64,000 nucleotides of DNA from assembly GCA_964399985.1 (NCBI GenBank), contig CAYNRY010000003.1, forward strand, positions 1 through 64,000, written 5' to 3'. A program made the translations under genes and the position numbers. Positions 26,768-35,554 of this stretch are shown here, piece by piece. Within the stretch, counting starts at the first letter, position 1. Every line of letters starts with the position of its first letter. Source of the DNA: Micavibrio_B sp964399985. Lineage in GTDB: Bacteria > Pseudomonadota > Alphaproteobacteria > Micavibrionales > Micavibrionaceae. The notes beneath the pieces were generated by a model, which was not told the origin of the DNA, did no database searches, and saw only the letters and a program-made list of their open reading frames with translations.

Positions 26768-29700
26768 TTAATGAACAACTTTTAGAAAAAAATTGTCTAG
26801 CTTGGTTTGAGCAAAGCGGCTGGGAAGTTTTGCATGGGCCGGATATTGCGCCGGAAACGGCAAAGGCTGCGCGGACAGATTACCGCGGGGTTCTATTAGA
26901 AACTATCCTGGCACAATCGATTGTGCGGCTGAACCCGCATCTGCCTGCGGAATGTGCCGAGCAGGTTATGGCGCATCTGAAGAAGCCGGAGAGTCTTGAT
27001 ATCATCGCCAATAACCGTGATTTTCACCGAGTGCTGTTGCAAGGCGTTCCCGTAACCTTTAAGAGGGATGGAAAGCTGGAACACGACCATGCCCTCCTCA
27101 TTGATTTTGATAATATAAAGAACAACAGATTTCAGGCTATTAATCAATTCACGATCACCGGCACGAAGCAACCGCGCCGTCCAGATATTATCTGTTTCGT
27201 GAATGGCATGCCGCTAGGTGTGTTGGAGCTAAAGAGCCCGTTTGATGAAACTTGCGATGTTTGGGATGCCTATCATCAAATCCAGACATATAAAGAAGAA
27301 ATCAGCGATCTTTTTATCTATAACGAGGCCGTGGTCATTAGTGATGGTTATAATGCGCGCATCGGGTCATTGACCGCAAATCAAGAGCGTTTTATGCCCT
27401 GGCGCACCGTTAAAGATGAAAACGACCGTCCGATGGTGGAGTGGCAGCTTGAGACTATGGTGCAAGGATTCTTCGACCGCGCTCTTTTCCTTGATTATGT
27501 CCGCTATTTTGTTCTTTTTGAATCTGATGACGGAAAAATTATTAAAAAGATTGCGGGTTATCACCAATTCCACGCCGTGAGAGAGGCCGTTAGAGCTACT
27601 GTCGAGGCCTCCAGAACGGGCGGCGATAAGAAGGCTGGTGTTGTATGGCATACGCAGGGATCAGGCAAAAGCATTTCCATGTGCTGCTATGCTGGGATGC
27701 TGCTTCAGCAGAAAGAAATGAACAATCCCACTCTTTTGATTGTAACGGATAGGAATGATCTGGACGGGCAACTATTTAAGACATTTGGCAACGCGCAAGA
27801 GCTTTTGAAACAACAGCCTGTCCAGGCTAATGATCGGGAGGAGCTACGCCGGTTGCTGGCGGAGCGTGAAACCGGGGGCATTATATTTACCACAGTGCAG
27901 AAATTCTCGCCGCTGGATGGGGAAGAGCAGCATCCTATCCTGAACAAACGCCATAATATTGTGGTGATTTCTGACGAAGCGCATAGAAGTCAATACGGCT
28001 TGAAAGCTAAACTTGGAAAAGACGGAGAATATAAATTTGGGTATGCAAAGCATATGCGCGATGCAATCCCCAACGCCGCGTTTATCGGCTTTACTGGCAC
28101 GCCTATTTCCTTTGAAGATAAGGATACGCGCGCTGTCTTTGGTAACTATGTGTCAATCTATGACATCCAGGATGCCGTGGATGATGGTGCGACCGTTCCC
28201 ATTTATTATGAATCACGACTTGCTAAGCTGGATCTGAACCGGGCAGAAATTGACAAGCTATCTCAAGAAGTCGATGAAGTTATTGAGGATGAAGAGGATT
28301 TAGGTGCACGTGAAAAAACTAAGGGGGAATGGAGCCGCCTTGAAAAGTTGGTCGGCGCTGGCCCACGGATCAAACAAGTAGCCGAAGATATCGTAAACCA
28401 TTACGAAGCGCGCAATGCGATTATCGATGGAAAAGCAATGATTGTAGCGATGAGCCGCGAGATTTGTGTTCATTTATATAATGAGATCATCGCACTGAAG
28501 CCGGAATGGCATGATACCAATCCGGAAAAAGGAGCCATTAAAATTATCATGACGGGGTCGGCCTCTGACCGGGAACTATTAAGGCCTCATATTTACAACA
28601 AGCAAACCAAAAAGGGGCTCGAGACTCGATTTAAAAATGTGAATGATCCGCTGCGTATCGTCATCGTGCGGGATATGTGGCTTACGGGATTTGATGCCCC
28701 GTGCTGCCATACCATGTATGTCGACAAGCCTATGAAGGGCCATAATTTAATGCAGGCTATTGCGCGAGTGAACCGCGTTTTCAAAAATAAGCCAGGCGGA
28801 CTTGTTGTGGATTACATTGGTATCGCAAACGAACTGAAACAAGCTCTGAAAATTTATACGGACGCCAAAGGTAAGGGGGAGCCTGCTTTGCGTGCTGAAG
28901 AAGCTTTTTCTGTGCTGCTTGAAAAAATGGATGCAGTGCGTGGCATGTTTGCAAAGACTAACATGTCTCTAGGCTTTGATTATTCAGGATATGAAACACA
29001 GGCGCATAAAGTTTTGGTGCCCGCCGCAAACTATATATTGGGCCTTACCGACGGAAAGAAGCGGTTTCTTGACTTGGTTCTTGCCATTACAAAAGCCTAT
29101 TCACTATGCAGTACGCTTGATGAAGCAAAAGATCTGCGAAAAGAGATTGCTTTTTTCTCTGCTATTAAAGCTGCGATCAGCAAATTCACAATGGTTGATC
29201 GTAAGCTAAGCCAGGAGGATAAAAACTCAGCTTTAAAACAGATTTTGGATAATTCTGTTATTGCAGAGGGTGTGACAGATGTATTTGCCCTATGCGGTCT
29301 CGATAAGCCTAATATTGGCCTTCTTTCTGATGAATTCTTGGAAGATGTCCGCCAGATGCCGCAACGAAATCTGGCGATCGAGCTCTTAGAAAAGCTGCTG
29401 AACGACAGCATCAAGTCAAAAACAAGAAATAATGTCGTGCAGGAGAAGAAATACTCTGAACGACTGCAGGAAACGCTACGGAAGTACAATAACAGAGCTA
29501 TAGAAACAGCTCAGGTTATTGAAGAGCTGATCCAAATGGCAAAAGATTTCCAAAGGGATTTAGAGAGAGAACAAAATCTAGGCCTCAATCCGGATGAAGT
29601 TGCCTTTTATGATGCCCTTGCCAATAATGCCAGCGCCGTAAGAGAATTGGGCGACGATACGCTTAAGAAAATTGCTATCGAAATCACAGAAAAATTAAGA

Positions 29701-29871
29701 AAATCAACCACTGTCGACTGGCAGGTCCGGGATAGCGTCCGCGCACAATTGCGTATTCTTGTACGCCGTACGCTTCAACGCTATAGGTATCCACCTGATC
29801 AAGCAGCTGAGGCCATTGAGCTTGTTTTAAAACAGGCAGAGGCGTTGTCAAATCAATGGTCGGCTAAATAA
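26764..29871 (+). CDS. hsdR: Type I restriction enzyme, motor/nuclease subunit
   Basis: 1035 aa. The N-terminal nuclease domain has PDIICFVNGMPLGVLELKSP (PD-(D/E)xK core, ~141-160). The SF2 translocase has Walker A HTQGSGKS at 296-303, DEAH near 404, TGTP near 440 and a motif VI-like QAIARVNR near 665. The C-terminus is helical and contacts the methylase. It is the last gene of the six-gene operon. The length is normal for the family and no disruption is seen. Confidence 0.95.
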   Translation: MINEQLLEKNCLAWFEQSGWEVLHGPDIAPETAKAARTDYRGVLLETILAQSIVRLNPHLPAECAEQVMAHLKKPESLDIIANNRDFHRVLLQGVPVTFKRDGKLEHDHALLIDFDNIKNNRFQAINQFTITGTKQPRRPDIICFVNGMPLGVLELKSPFDETCDVWDAYHQIQTYKEEISDLFIYNEAVVISDGYNARIGSLTANQERFMPWRTVKDENDRPMVEWQLETMVQGFFDRALFLDYVRYFVLFESDDGKIIKKIAGYHQFHAVREAVRATVEASRTGGDKKAGVVWHTQGSGKSISMCCYAGMLLQQKEMNNPTLLIVTDRNDLDGQLFKTFGNAQELLKQQPVQANDREELRRLLAERETGGIIFTTVQKFSPLDGEEQHPILNKRHNIVVISDEAHRSQYGLKAKLGKDGEYKFGYAKHMRDAIPNAAFIGFTGTPISFEDKDTRAVFGNYVSIYDIQDAVDDGATVPIYYESRLAKLDLNRAEIDKLSQEVDEVIEDEEDLGAREKTKGEWSRLEKLVGAGPRIKQVAEDIVNHYEARNAIIDGKAMIVAMSREICVHLYNEIIALKPEWHDTNPEKGAIKIIMTGSASDRELLRPHIYNKQTKKGLETRFKNVNDPLRIVIVRDMWLTGFDAPCCHTMYVDKPMKGHNLMQAIARVNRVFKNKPGGLVVDYIGIANELKQALKIYTDAKGKGEPALRAEEAFSVLLEKMDAVRGMFAKTNMSLGFDYSGYETQAHKVLVPAANYILGLTDGKKRFLDLVLAITKAYSLCSTLDEAKDLRKEIAFFSAIKAAISKFTMVDRKLSQEDKNSALKQILDNSVIAEGVTDVFALCGLDKPNIGLLSDEFLEDVRQMPQRNLAIELLEKLLNDSIKSKTRNNVVQEKKYSERLQETLRKYNNRAIETAQVIEELIQMAKDFQRDLEREQNLGLNPDEVAFYDALANNASAVRELGDDTLKKIAIEITEKLRKSTTVDWQVRDSVRAQLRILVRRTLQRYRYPPDQAAEAIELVLKQAEALSNQWSAK

Positions 29872-29883
29872 ATAAAAGTTCAT

Positions 29884-29901
29884 GCGGCAACAGTGCGGCA
29901 G
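29884..29901 (-). repeat. Paired TTGCCGC site 3
   Basis: On the plus strand GCGGCAA at 29884 and GCGGCAG at 29895, 11 bases apart. It lies 12 bases after the hsdR stop, so sites 2 and 3 bracket the restriction operon. Confidence 0.6.
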
Positions 29902-30064
29902 TGAAAAGAAAAAGCTGAGATGGACCCCTGTTTAAGCTCTTGTTCTGCAAGGGGAATAATGCTCTCGGGTACCCGAAACTTGTTTTGGCCATACACCACA
30001 CGGCCAGCGGTTCTAGTCATCAAAAGTTTGCAGGTTTTAAGTCAAATCGCTTATAAGCCGCATT

Positions 30065-30970
30065 ATGAGTAAAAGAAAAGACCTGGCCTTAAGCTTTGCA
30101 GGCGCTGTGGGCGCTCTTGTTGGATATGTCGCAATCGGGGCAGCCTATAACCGATTTTTTCTCGATACCACGGAAACCTATTACGCCAATCAACACCTGG
30201 ACGCCTCTACGGCCCTTACAGCGCTTTTTAAGCGAAATGCAGACGTACGGGTAGTGGAGCTGGGCAGCGCCTCTGGAAAGGTCTATTGCGGCCTAAATTT
30301 CGGCATGTGTAGAAGCGAGCCAAATTCCTCAGGTTTAAAATCCTCAGACGAACGTATGGTTACCCCAAAATCATTAAAACTTTGGTTTGGATCGCCAAAG
30401 GTAATTCATTTTAGCAAGCTGGAAAAAGGTTATGCGAAGCGTCAAATTGACGAGGTATTTCAGAAAGAGTTAAAAAATCCAGCGGTGACGGATGAAATGT
30501 TTTTTACGTCAACCTTGCTGCACGAGCTAGGACATGTCGAGGCCAGCAAGCTTCCGGGAATGGACGGCCAAACGCTCCTTACTTCACAGAGAGAGCTCTT
30601 GGCTGACTTAAATGCGGCACCCTTTATGGCTGCTGAATATGGAGAGACGGGCTCTAGGCTAGATATCGCCCTTCGGAGCCTAAATTACGTTGATTTGAAC
30701 CATGATACCTCTTTAGACCTTCAAAACATCGTTGCAGGTAAACCTCCTGTCGATCCGGTGAAGAACCTTCAGTCCTGGAAGAGCTTTTATGATTACGCTA
30801 CCGCGTGTATTACCGTTGCTCAGAAAACAAAGCCCGATACCCATGCGCTGGATGCTATTAAAAGCTGTAAAATACCTTTGCCAGAGAGCGCCGATCCTGA
30901 AATCACCAAGTTAACCCATCGCCGGGCAGCAAATTTTCAGACCTCCTACGATTTCCTGTTCGGAAACTAA
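30065..30970 (+). CDS. Membrane-anchored HExxH metallopeptidase-like protein
   Basis: 301 aa. An N-terminal membrane helix (LSFAGAVGALVGYVAIGAA, about residues 9-27) anchors the protein. Residues ~150-158 are LLHELGHVEA, the zinc-metallopeptidase HExxH motif, and the downstream RELLADLNAA Glu/Asp (~178-182) could be the third ligand. No close family is recognised. Its position between the restriction operon and the mobility genes of the island suggests accessory cargo. The substrate is unknown. Confidence 0.6.
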   Translation: MSKRKDLALSFAGAVGALVGYVAIGAAYNRFFLDTTETYYANQHLDASTALTALFKRNADVRVVELGSASGKVYCGLNFGMCRSEPNSSGLKSSDERMVTPKSLKLWFGSPKVIHFSKLEKGYAKRQIDEVFQKELKNPAVTDEMFFTSTLLHELGHVEASKLPGMDGQTLLTSQRELLADLNAAPFMAAEYGETGSRLDIALRSLNYVDLNHDTSLDLQNIVAGKPPVDPVKNLQSWKSFYDYATACITVAQKTKPDTHALDAIKSCKIPLPESADPEITKLTHRRAANFQTSYDFLFGN

Positions 30971-31405
30971 CTATCTAAGCGGGACAAGTTGGCCGATTAT
31001 TGACAAAATTTGGCCGAAAAATCGGCGCGGGTTTTGTGCCGTCTTCTACTGTTTCTCTACTGTTATTCTCTGGTGTTTTTTCTGGTGTTTTTAATCATCG
31101 CAACTGGTGCAGAAGCAGGTGCAGAAGTGTTTTCTCTAATCCAAATACGATTGCAGAATCCATCAGGTCTTCTGCTTTCGAAAAAGGCGCCGAGGACCGT
31201 ACAGCTATTTTTCTTGCCTAATTATCGGTTGACCCTATCAGCCGCACCCCCATGGTCACATATATGTAGTTCTAGTTAGAGCCAAAAGAGGGCCTAAATC
31301 ATTGATACATGGGAGGCAATTCTACGTAGATCATGCTTTGCGCGCGGCTTGATGGTTCTAATTAGAAACAAAGCGTCACTTTATGGTTTTATCAGGAACC
31401 ATCGA
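30971..31405 (+). other. Gene-free region with short tandem repeats
   Basis: 435 bases, no convincing gene. It has a GCCGA-AAAA-TCGGC hairpin (31013-31026) and then three different tandem duplications with a period of 11-13 bases between 31045 and 31127. These may be binding sites or a replication/excision control region next to the HTH, AlpA and integrase genes, which face it from the right. Confidence 0.45.
31045..31127. repeat. Cluster of three short tandem duplications
   Basis: TCTACTGTT at 31045 and 31056 (period 11); TCTGGTGTTTTT at 31069 and 31081 (perfect 12-base tandem); GGTGCAGAAG at 31106 and 31118 (period 12). All are near one helical turn. Confidence 0.6.
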
Positions 31406-31882
31406 TTAATTTAGCTTTCGATTATCAATCTCCATCATTGCGATCGTATCTGAAAGGACATTGAACGGCTTCGCCTTTCCTCTTCTACGACGGACTTTAA
31501 TGGCAGGACAGCTTCCCCACACATTAGAAGGGTGGGGGCTATCAGGTGACGGAAGAAATGTGATTTCGAACTCGGAAGCCATTCTTGTCGTAAATATACC
31601 TTTCTTGTGATTTATAATAAACTTCGCTTCTTGTAACTCCTTCAAGGCATCGGAAATTGCTTTCCTGCCAATCTTAAGGTTTGTTTGCAACATGGTGTAT
31701 GACCCTCCCAATCTGCCGTTGTTGTGACCGTTGTGAAGGAGAGCAAGTTCTAACAATACCTTTACGGAATTTCCCCTGAGCATACGAAAGTTTGGATGCT
31801 TCATGACACCATGCGGTAATTTAAGATATTGCGATCTATCATACGGGGTTCGACCATTAGGAAGAGGCTTAACCTTTTTCAT
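31406..31882 (-). CDS. Island-encoded helix-turn-helix protein (158 aa)
   Basis: A basic, soluble protein. Residues ~30-100 (FRMLRGNSVKVLLELALLHN ... LQTNLKIGRKAISDALKELQ) look like a winged-helix DNA-binding domain of the type found in small replication or regulatory proteins of integrated elements. The C-terminus is Arg/Lys-rich (KVRRRRGKAKP). It overlaps the stop of the AlpA-like gene by 14 bases, so both are expressed together. The function is probably replication or control of the island; inferred. Confidence 0.6.
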   Translation of the reverse strand: MKKVKPLPNGRTPYDRSQYLKLPHGVMKHPNFRMLRGNSVKVLLELALLHNGHNNGRLGGSYTMLQTNLKIGRKAISDALKELQEAKFIINHKKGIFTTRMASEFEITFLPSPDSPHPSNVWGSCPAIKVRRRRGKAKPFNVLSDTIAMMEIDNRKLN

Positions 31883-32087
31883 TGCCTTCTCCCTTTACAA
31901 TATTTTTTAGCCCGCTTTCGACAAAGGCGTTCAGGTCTGAGATGCGGTACTTTGCAAGACGTCCGATTTTCACAAACGGTAAGGGATATCTCTTTGTGCA
32001 GGCCCAAATCTCAAGAGTTCCTTTGCTTACGCCAAGAAAGTTTGCGGCTTCTTCTCTGGTGAGCAATCTTTCGTTATCTTTATTCAT
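31869..32087 (-). CDS. AlpA/excisionase-like MerR-type HTH protein
   Basis: 72 aa. The pattern LLTREEAANFLGVSKGTLEI ... PFVKIGRLAKYRISDLNAFV is the HTH_17 excisionase/AlpA fold. AlpA in P4-like elements activates integrase expression or helps excision. It is located between the HTH gene and the integrase region, facing away from the integrase start. Confidence 0.85.
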   Translation of the reverse strand: MNKDNERLLTREEAANFLGVSKGTLEIWACTKRYPLPFVKIGRLAKYRISDLNAFVESGLKNIVKGEGNEKG

Positions 32088-32171
32088 TATTACCTCGCTA
32101 GTTGTTGATAGCTGGAGGTTAGCTAGGCTTTATTAGCTTTTCACGGGGCAAATAAAATTTTTAATTTGCAG

Positions 32172-32759
32172 TCAAAGAAGGGGCGATAAATCGATTCTTG
32201 ACAGAGATTCGAGTGTTTTGTTTGAGACTTTTGGAACTTTTATGCCCTTTAGCCACCTGGAAATAGTATCCGGATCAACTTCCCATTTCTCAGCGCACGA
32301 AAATATTGCTCTTTCTCTTGATATTTTTTCATTTCTTAGTAGCTGAAAATAACAAGCGACCTTGAATCTTTTATTTAGGTCTGACTGGGTTCCTCGCTTT
32401 TTCTTTAAACCGAAGGCTTCTTTGGCAGTTTTCCCATCTAAGACCTCTTCTAGTTTATTGGCGATCCACAGTTCAAGTTCTTTGATCATCGGCTTACTTC
32501 GCTTAACTCGGCGAATGTATTCATCTATAAGCATTGCGCCAGTAGAGTAATCGGTCTCGCCTGACGATATTGCCCTCAATATCGTCTTTTCTGAAATTAG
32601 AGTTGTGTCATGAGTGTCATCTACTATTTTCCGCCAAATAGGAACAAAGCTTTGCCAACCGTCGTCACCCAACTTCAATATGAAAGAGTCGACTGCAGGC
32701 AGTAGCATTTCGAGGACTGTTTGGAGTTCATTAAATTCGGCCTTGTTATCATTCGGCAT
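32172..32759 (-). CDS. Hypothetical helical protein next to the integrase (195 aa)
   Basis: A 195-aa protein, mostly helical. Near the C-terminus REKISRERAIFSCAEKWEVDPDTISRWLKG-like sequence forms a probable helix-turn-helix (positions ~140-172). It overlaps the integrase stop by 11 bases, so it is translationally coupled to it. No family recognised; perhaps a directionality or control factor. Confidence 0.6.
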   Translation of the reverse strand: MPNDNKAEFNELQTVLEMLLPAVDSFILKLGDDGWQSFVPIWRKIVDDTHDTTLISEKTILRAISSGETDYSTGAMLIDEYIRRVKRSKPMIKELELWIANKLEEVLDGKTAKEAFGLKKKRGTQSDLNKRFKVACYFQLLRNEKISRERAIFSCAEKWEVDPDTISRWLKGIKVPKVSNKTLESLSRIDLSPLL

Positions 32760-34062
32760 TTTGCACGCCTTTCGAGAATATAGCTGTCGACGCCTTCTCC
32801 ATCGACGCTCTGACCGGATCTAAATGTAATCTCGAGTAAATTTGTGTTGCCTGTTGCGATTTATGGCCAAGAGACTTGCCTATAATTGTTAAGCTAGCTC
32901 CCGTAATTGCTTGATAGCTTCCAACTGTGCGTCGGATGTCATGGAGTCTTATATCGAGCAGACCTATTGGCAGATTTATTTGCCGTTTTTCAGCCTCTTT
33001 GACGACAGCGCTGTAAAGATGAACGATGGTAAAAACATAGTTATTTTTTTGCCTAAGGTTGTAATCTACCTCGTCAATTAGGTTCGAAAGATCTGGACTC
33101 CTTCTCCAAAGATCAAACGTCGCTCTTAATCGAACTCTTTCCCATGCTTTTTTGGGATCTGCTAGATGGCCCGTGCCAATATCACTTGGAAATACCCAAG
33201 GAGAATTAGTCAGTCGTTTTCGCTTTTCTAGAAGTTCGATTGCTTGTGCGATCAGGGGAACCGTAACCGGCTCCCCATTTTTTGTATCTGGTATACGCCA
33301 TTCGGCCCGATCCCAGCTGATTTCGTCCCATTTCATAGCCAGGACATTAGACTTTCGCGCTCCTGTCATTAACGAGATCAGAATATAGTCTTTGGCTGTC
33401 TTATTTTCTTCGACTTCAAGAGCTTTGAAGAGCAGAGGAAGTTCATCTGGTTGGATAAATCTATCGCGAGATTTTTCGCGAAATTTCTTGATACCTTGCG
33501 CTGGATTGCGTCCTTCCCAGCCCCATTCGATAGCTTTGTTAAATATCCCGCGAATTCTTTCTAAGATACGATTGGCTTGATACAAGCCATTCTGGTCATG
33601 GATTTTGTCATGTAGAGAACGGACCTCATATTGACTGATAGTGGAGATTTTGCGCTTAAACCAATGTGAAAGGTATTTGTTCACTTCGCGTTGATCGTAC
33701 TGCCAGGACTTTTTATGACGTTTGCTGTATTTGTTAAGATACTCATTAAAAAGTTCACCAAAAGTAATCTCTGCTCTCATTTTATGCTTTTCGAGATTAG
33801 GATTCTGTCCGTCAGCAACTTTAGCCTTAATCTCAAGAGCCTTTTTTCTGGCTTGCTCGATGGAGATATCTGGGAAACTTCCAATTTTTATCCTTTCATC
33901 TCGTCCGTTGATACGTTTGCGAACGAAAAAGGTAATTGCTCCAGCTGGAGTAATATAGAGGCTTAAACCTTTTTCTTTGGTATCTTTGTAAGTGTCCATG
34001 CCCTTGAGGGGGGGAGGAAGCTTTTGAATTTCGGTTTTGGTAAAGTTGAATGTCTTTTCCAT
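32749..34062 (-). CDS. int: P4-type tyrosine integrase
   Basis: 437 aa. An N-terminal DUF4102-type arm-binding domain (LSLYITPAGAITFFVRKRI), a core-binding domain (~100-190) and a catalytic domain with R236 (TGARKSNVLAMKW), H374-x-x-R377 (LHDIRRT), H400 (SLGHKSQQAT) and the nucleophile Y409. All catalytic residues are present. It catalyses site-specific recombination between the tRNA-fMet 3' end and the island att site. Its start is 218 bases from attR, and a paired TTGCCGC site lies between them. Confidence 0.95.
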   Translation of the reverse strand: MEKTFNFTKTEIQKLPPPLKGMDTYKDTKEKGLSLYITPAGAITFFVRKRINGRDERIKIGSFPDISIEQARKKALEIKAKVADGQNPNLEKHKMRAEITFGELFNEYLNKYSKRHKKSWQYDQREVNKYLSHWFKRKISTISQYEVRSLHDKIHDQNGLYQANRILERIRGIFNKAIEWGWEGRNPAQGIKKFREKSRDRFIQPDELPLLFKALEVEENKTAKDYILISLMTGARKSNVLAMKWDEISWDRAEWRIPDTKNGEPVTVPLIAQAIELLEKRKRLTNSPWVFPSDIGTGHLADPKKAWERVRLRATFDLWRRSPDLSNLIDEVDYNLRQKNNYVFTIVHLYSAVVKEAEKRQINLPIGLLDIRLHDIRRTVGSYQAITGASLTIIGKSLGHKSQQATQIYSRLHLDPVRASMEKASTAIFSKGVQNAE

Positions 34063-34279
34063 GTTTGTCCCAGCAAAAGTTTTTGGGGGTATAAACGGGG
34101 GTACAATTTCTAAGCTTTTGGGCTTGCATTGTGTTTGCGCCGTTGCCGCACCATTGCCGCAGATTAGGGTAAAAGACAGTAAATTTCAACAAATTCAGTA
34201 AAGCCCGAATATGCATTTTACCCTTATTTTATAAGGCTTTATTAAGTTTCGAGAAGTTCAGTAAAAACTGGGAAAATAT
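34063..34279. other. Integrase promoter and arm-site region
   Basis: 217 bases between the integrase start and attR. It holds paired TTGCCGC site 4 and AT-rich sequence. No gene seen. Confidence 0.5.
34143..34160 (+). repeat. Paired TTGCCGC site 4 (near attR)
   Basis: TTGCCGC at 34143 and 34154, 11 bases apart, in the same orientation as site 1. It is 81 bases upstream of the integrase start and 120 bases from attR. Confidence 0.65.
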
Positions 34280-34323
34280 GGCTCATAACCTGAAGGTCGT
34301 CAGTTCAAATCTGGCTCCCGCAA
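34280..34323 (+). repeat. attR of the genomic island (44-bp direct repeat)
   Basis: Identical over 44 bases to the 3' half of tRNA-fMet (13649-13692). There is no tRNA 5' half to its left. It is followed by TAAG and not CCA, so the CCA of the present tRNA comes from the island side. Confidence 0.93.
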
Positions 34324-34359
34324 TAAGAAAATTCATAAAACCCTAATGGGCAGCCCTTA

Positions 34360-34384
34360 AAAACGCAGCTTTGCTGCGGTTTTT
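34360..34384 (+). terminator. Terminator downstream of attR
   Basis: CGCAGC-TTT-GCTGCG with A-rich left flank and GTTTTT right flank. It is probably the original terminator of the chromosomal tRNA-fMet gene, displaced by the island. Confidence 0.75.
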
Positions 34385-34655
34385 GGCTATATGGCTGAAG
34401 GATGCGGTCCGCCGGTACAGCCGCCAAACGCCGCCATTTCTTCTCCAGAAAGGGGGGGGGGGGGCTAGCTAGCATGGAACGGGCAGGCAAGCGTTAACCA
34501 TGGAAAAGATGTTAGAAAATGCAGCATCCTTGTCCAAGGAACACGGCCTGCAATCAAATGATGGCAGCGCGGGTTGGGATCCCATATACGTCGTAACATT
34601 GTTTTTTCGTACCGAAAGTACTTAGCTTTGTAGGGTTATCAATTATGAAGTTTGA
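34385..34655. other. Junction between island and RiPP cluster, with G13 tract
   Basis: About 270 bases without a supported gene. A 13-base G homopolymer (34452-34464) is followed by CTAGCTAGC. One short reading frame (about 41 codons from the ATG at 34500) starts MEKMLENAASLSKEHG, has no clear ribosome site and could be a fragment. No att-like repeat was found here. Confidence 0.4.
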
Positions 34656-34907
34656 TTAGCCACCAGACATGGGGGCAAATAAGACAAGCTCTTCATTATT
34701 AGATACTACATAATCTCTTGAAACTAAATTGCCGTTAACAGAAATTCTTACAATCCCATCTTTCTTGAAAAAAAATGATTTATATCCTTCTTCGCGTTTC
34801 TCAATCTGGCTAAGAATGCTATCAACCGATACAGATTCTGAAATATCAAGATATTCTTCGCATTTGCCCATTTCATCAGCTAGCCATGAAACATAACTTA
34901 TCTTCAT
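34656..34907 (-). CDS. ThiS/MoaD-like sulfur-carrier protein
   Basis: 83 aa with the length and pattern of a ubiquitin-fold sulfur carrier, ending in the diagnostic Gly-Gly (LVLFAPMSGG). The Gly-Gly end is adenylated by an E1-like enzyme and turned into a thiocarboxylate. Here the E1 candidate is the ThiF-like gene at 40037. It is the last gene of the YcaO operon and overlaps the Crp/Fnr gene by four bases. In TfuA/YcaO systems the thiocarboxylate is the sulfur source for thioamide formation (established for related systems). Confidence 0.85.
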   Translation of the reverse strand: MKISYVSWLADEMGKCEEYLDISESVSVDSILSQIEKREEGYKSFFFKKDGIVRISVNGNLVSRDYVVSNNEELVLFAPMSGG

Positions 34908-35554
34908 TTAACTCTCCTGTTGATCTTGTTATCATTGATAATAATTGATGAGTATTGTTTCTTAATTACATTTTCTTTTTCTAGTTTATTTAAAGCTTTT
35001 GATACATTGGATCTTGTGGTGCCCACGGCATCTGCTATCTCTTGCTGACTAATCTTAATTAAAGCTGTTTTTGAGTTAAGCGATGATAAATAATTGAAGA
35101 CTGCTCCTTCTAAATTATCCGGTGGAGCTGATTGCGCAGTCTTTGATGTATTTTTATTTTTTTCAGCAATTATCGTCAAGAAATCCCAAAAAACTTCGAA
35201 TGTCATATTTTGGATGGAATCTATATAGGACGTTCTTGGTATTGCAATGACTTCAGAGCGTGTTCTTGAAATAACGGAATGATCTCTCGGCAGCCTATCT
35301 ATAAATCCTATTTCACCAAATATATCCCCTTGTTCAAAGTCGAATTTATTTAGCTCTGTTCCATCTACTTGGATTTGAATTTCTGAAAAAATTCCTTTGA
35401 TAACAAGATAGATGTCTCGTGAAATATCTCCTTCCATATAAACAAATTGTTTGGGAGAAAAATTTAATATTTTAGATTTAGAGACGATATAATCTCGAGA
35501 TTCTTTTGGCCACGAGCGAAACAGCTTGGATTGGCTAATTAATATGTTTTTCAT
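34904..35554 (-). CDS. Crp/Fnr-family transcriptional regulator
   Basis: 216 aa. A cyclic-nucleotide-binding fold spans residues 15-125 (YMEGDISRDIYLVIKGIFSE; GDIFGEIGFIDRLPRDHSV). A winged HTH follows (ISQQEIADAVGTTRSNVSKALNKLEKEN, split here by text only; ~169-196). There are no Fe-S cysteines, so it is not an oxygen-sensing FNR. Four-base overlaps on both sides place it within the operon, pointing to autoregulation by a bound effector. The ligand is unknown. Confidence 0.88.
   Translation of the reverse strand: MKNILISQSKLFRSWPKESRDYIVSKSKILNFSPKQFVYMEGDISRDIYLVIKGIFSEIQIQVDGTELNKFDFEQGDIFGEIGFIDRLPRDHSVISRTRSEVIAIPRTSYIDSIQNMTFEVFWDFLTIIAEKNKNTSKTAQSAPPDNLEGAVFNYLSSLNSKTALIKISQQEIADAVGTTRSNVSKALNKLEKENVIKKQYSSIIINDNKINRRVK

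Noticed and set aside
31045..31127. CRISPR array
   Set aside because: Repeats are 9-12 bases, adjacent, of three different sequences, with no spacers and no cas genes.
31000..31279. Two overlapping frames in the gap after the metallopeptidase-like gene
   Set aside because: They run through tandem repeats and a hairpin, and overlap each other in different frames with no ribosome site or family match.
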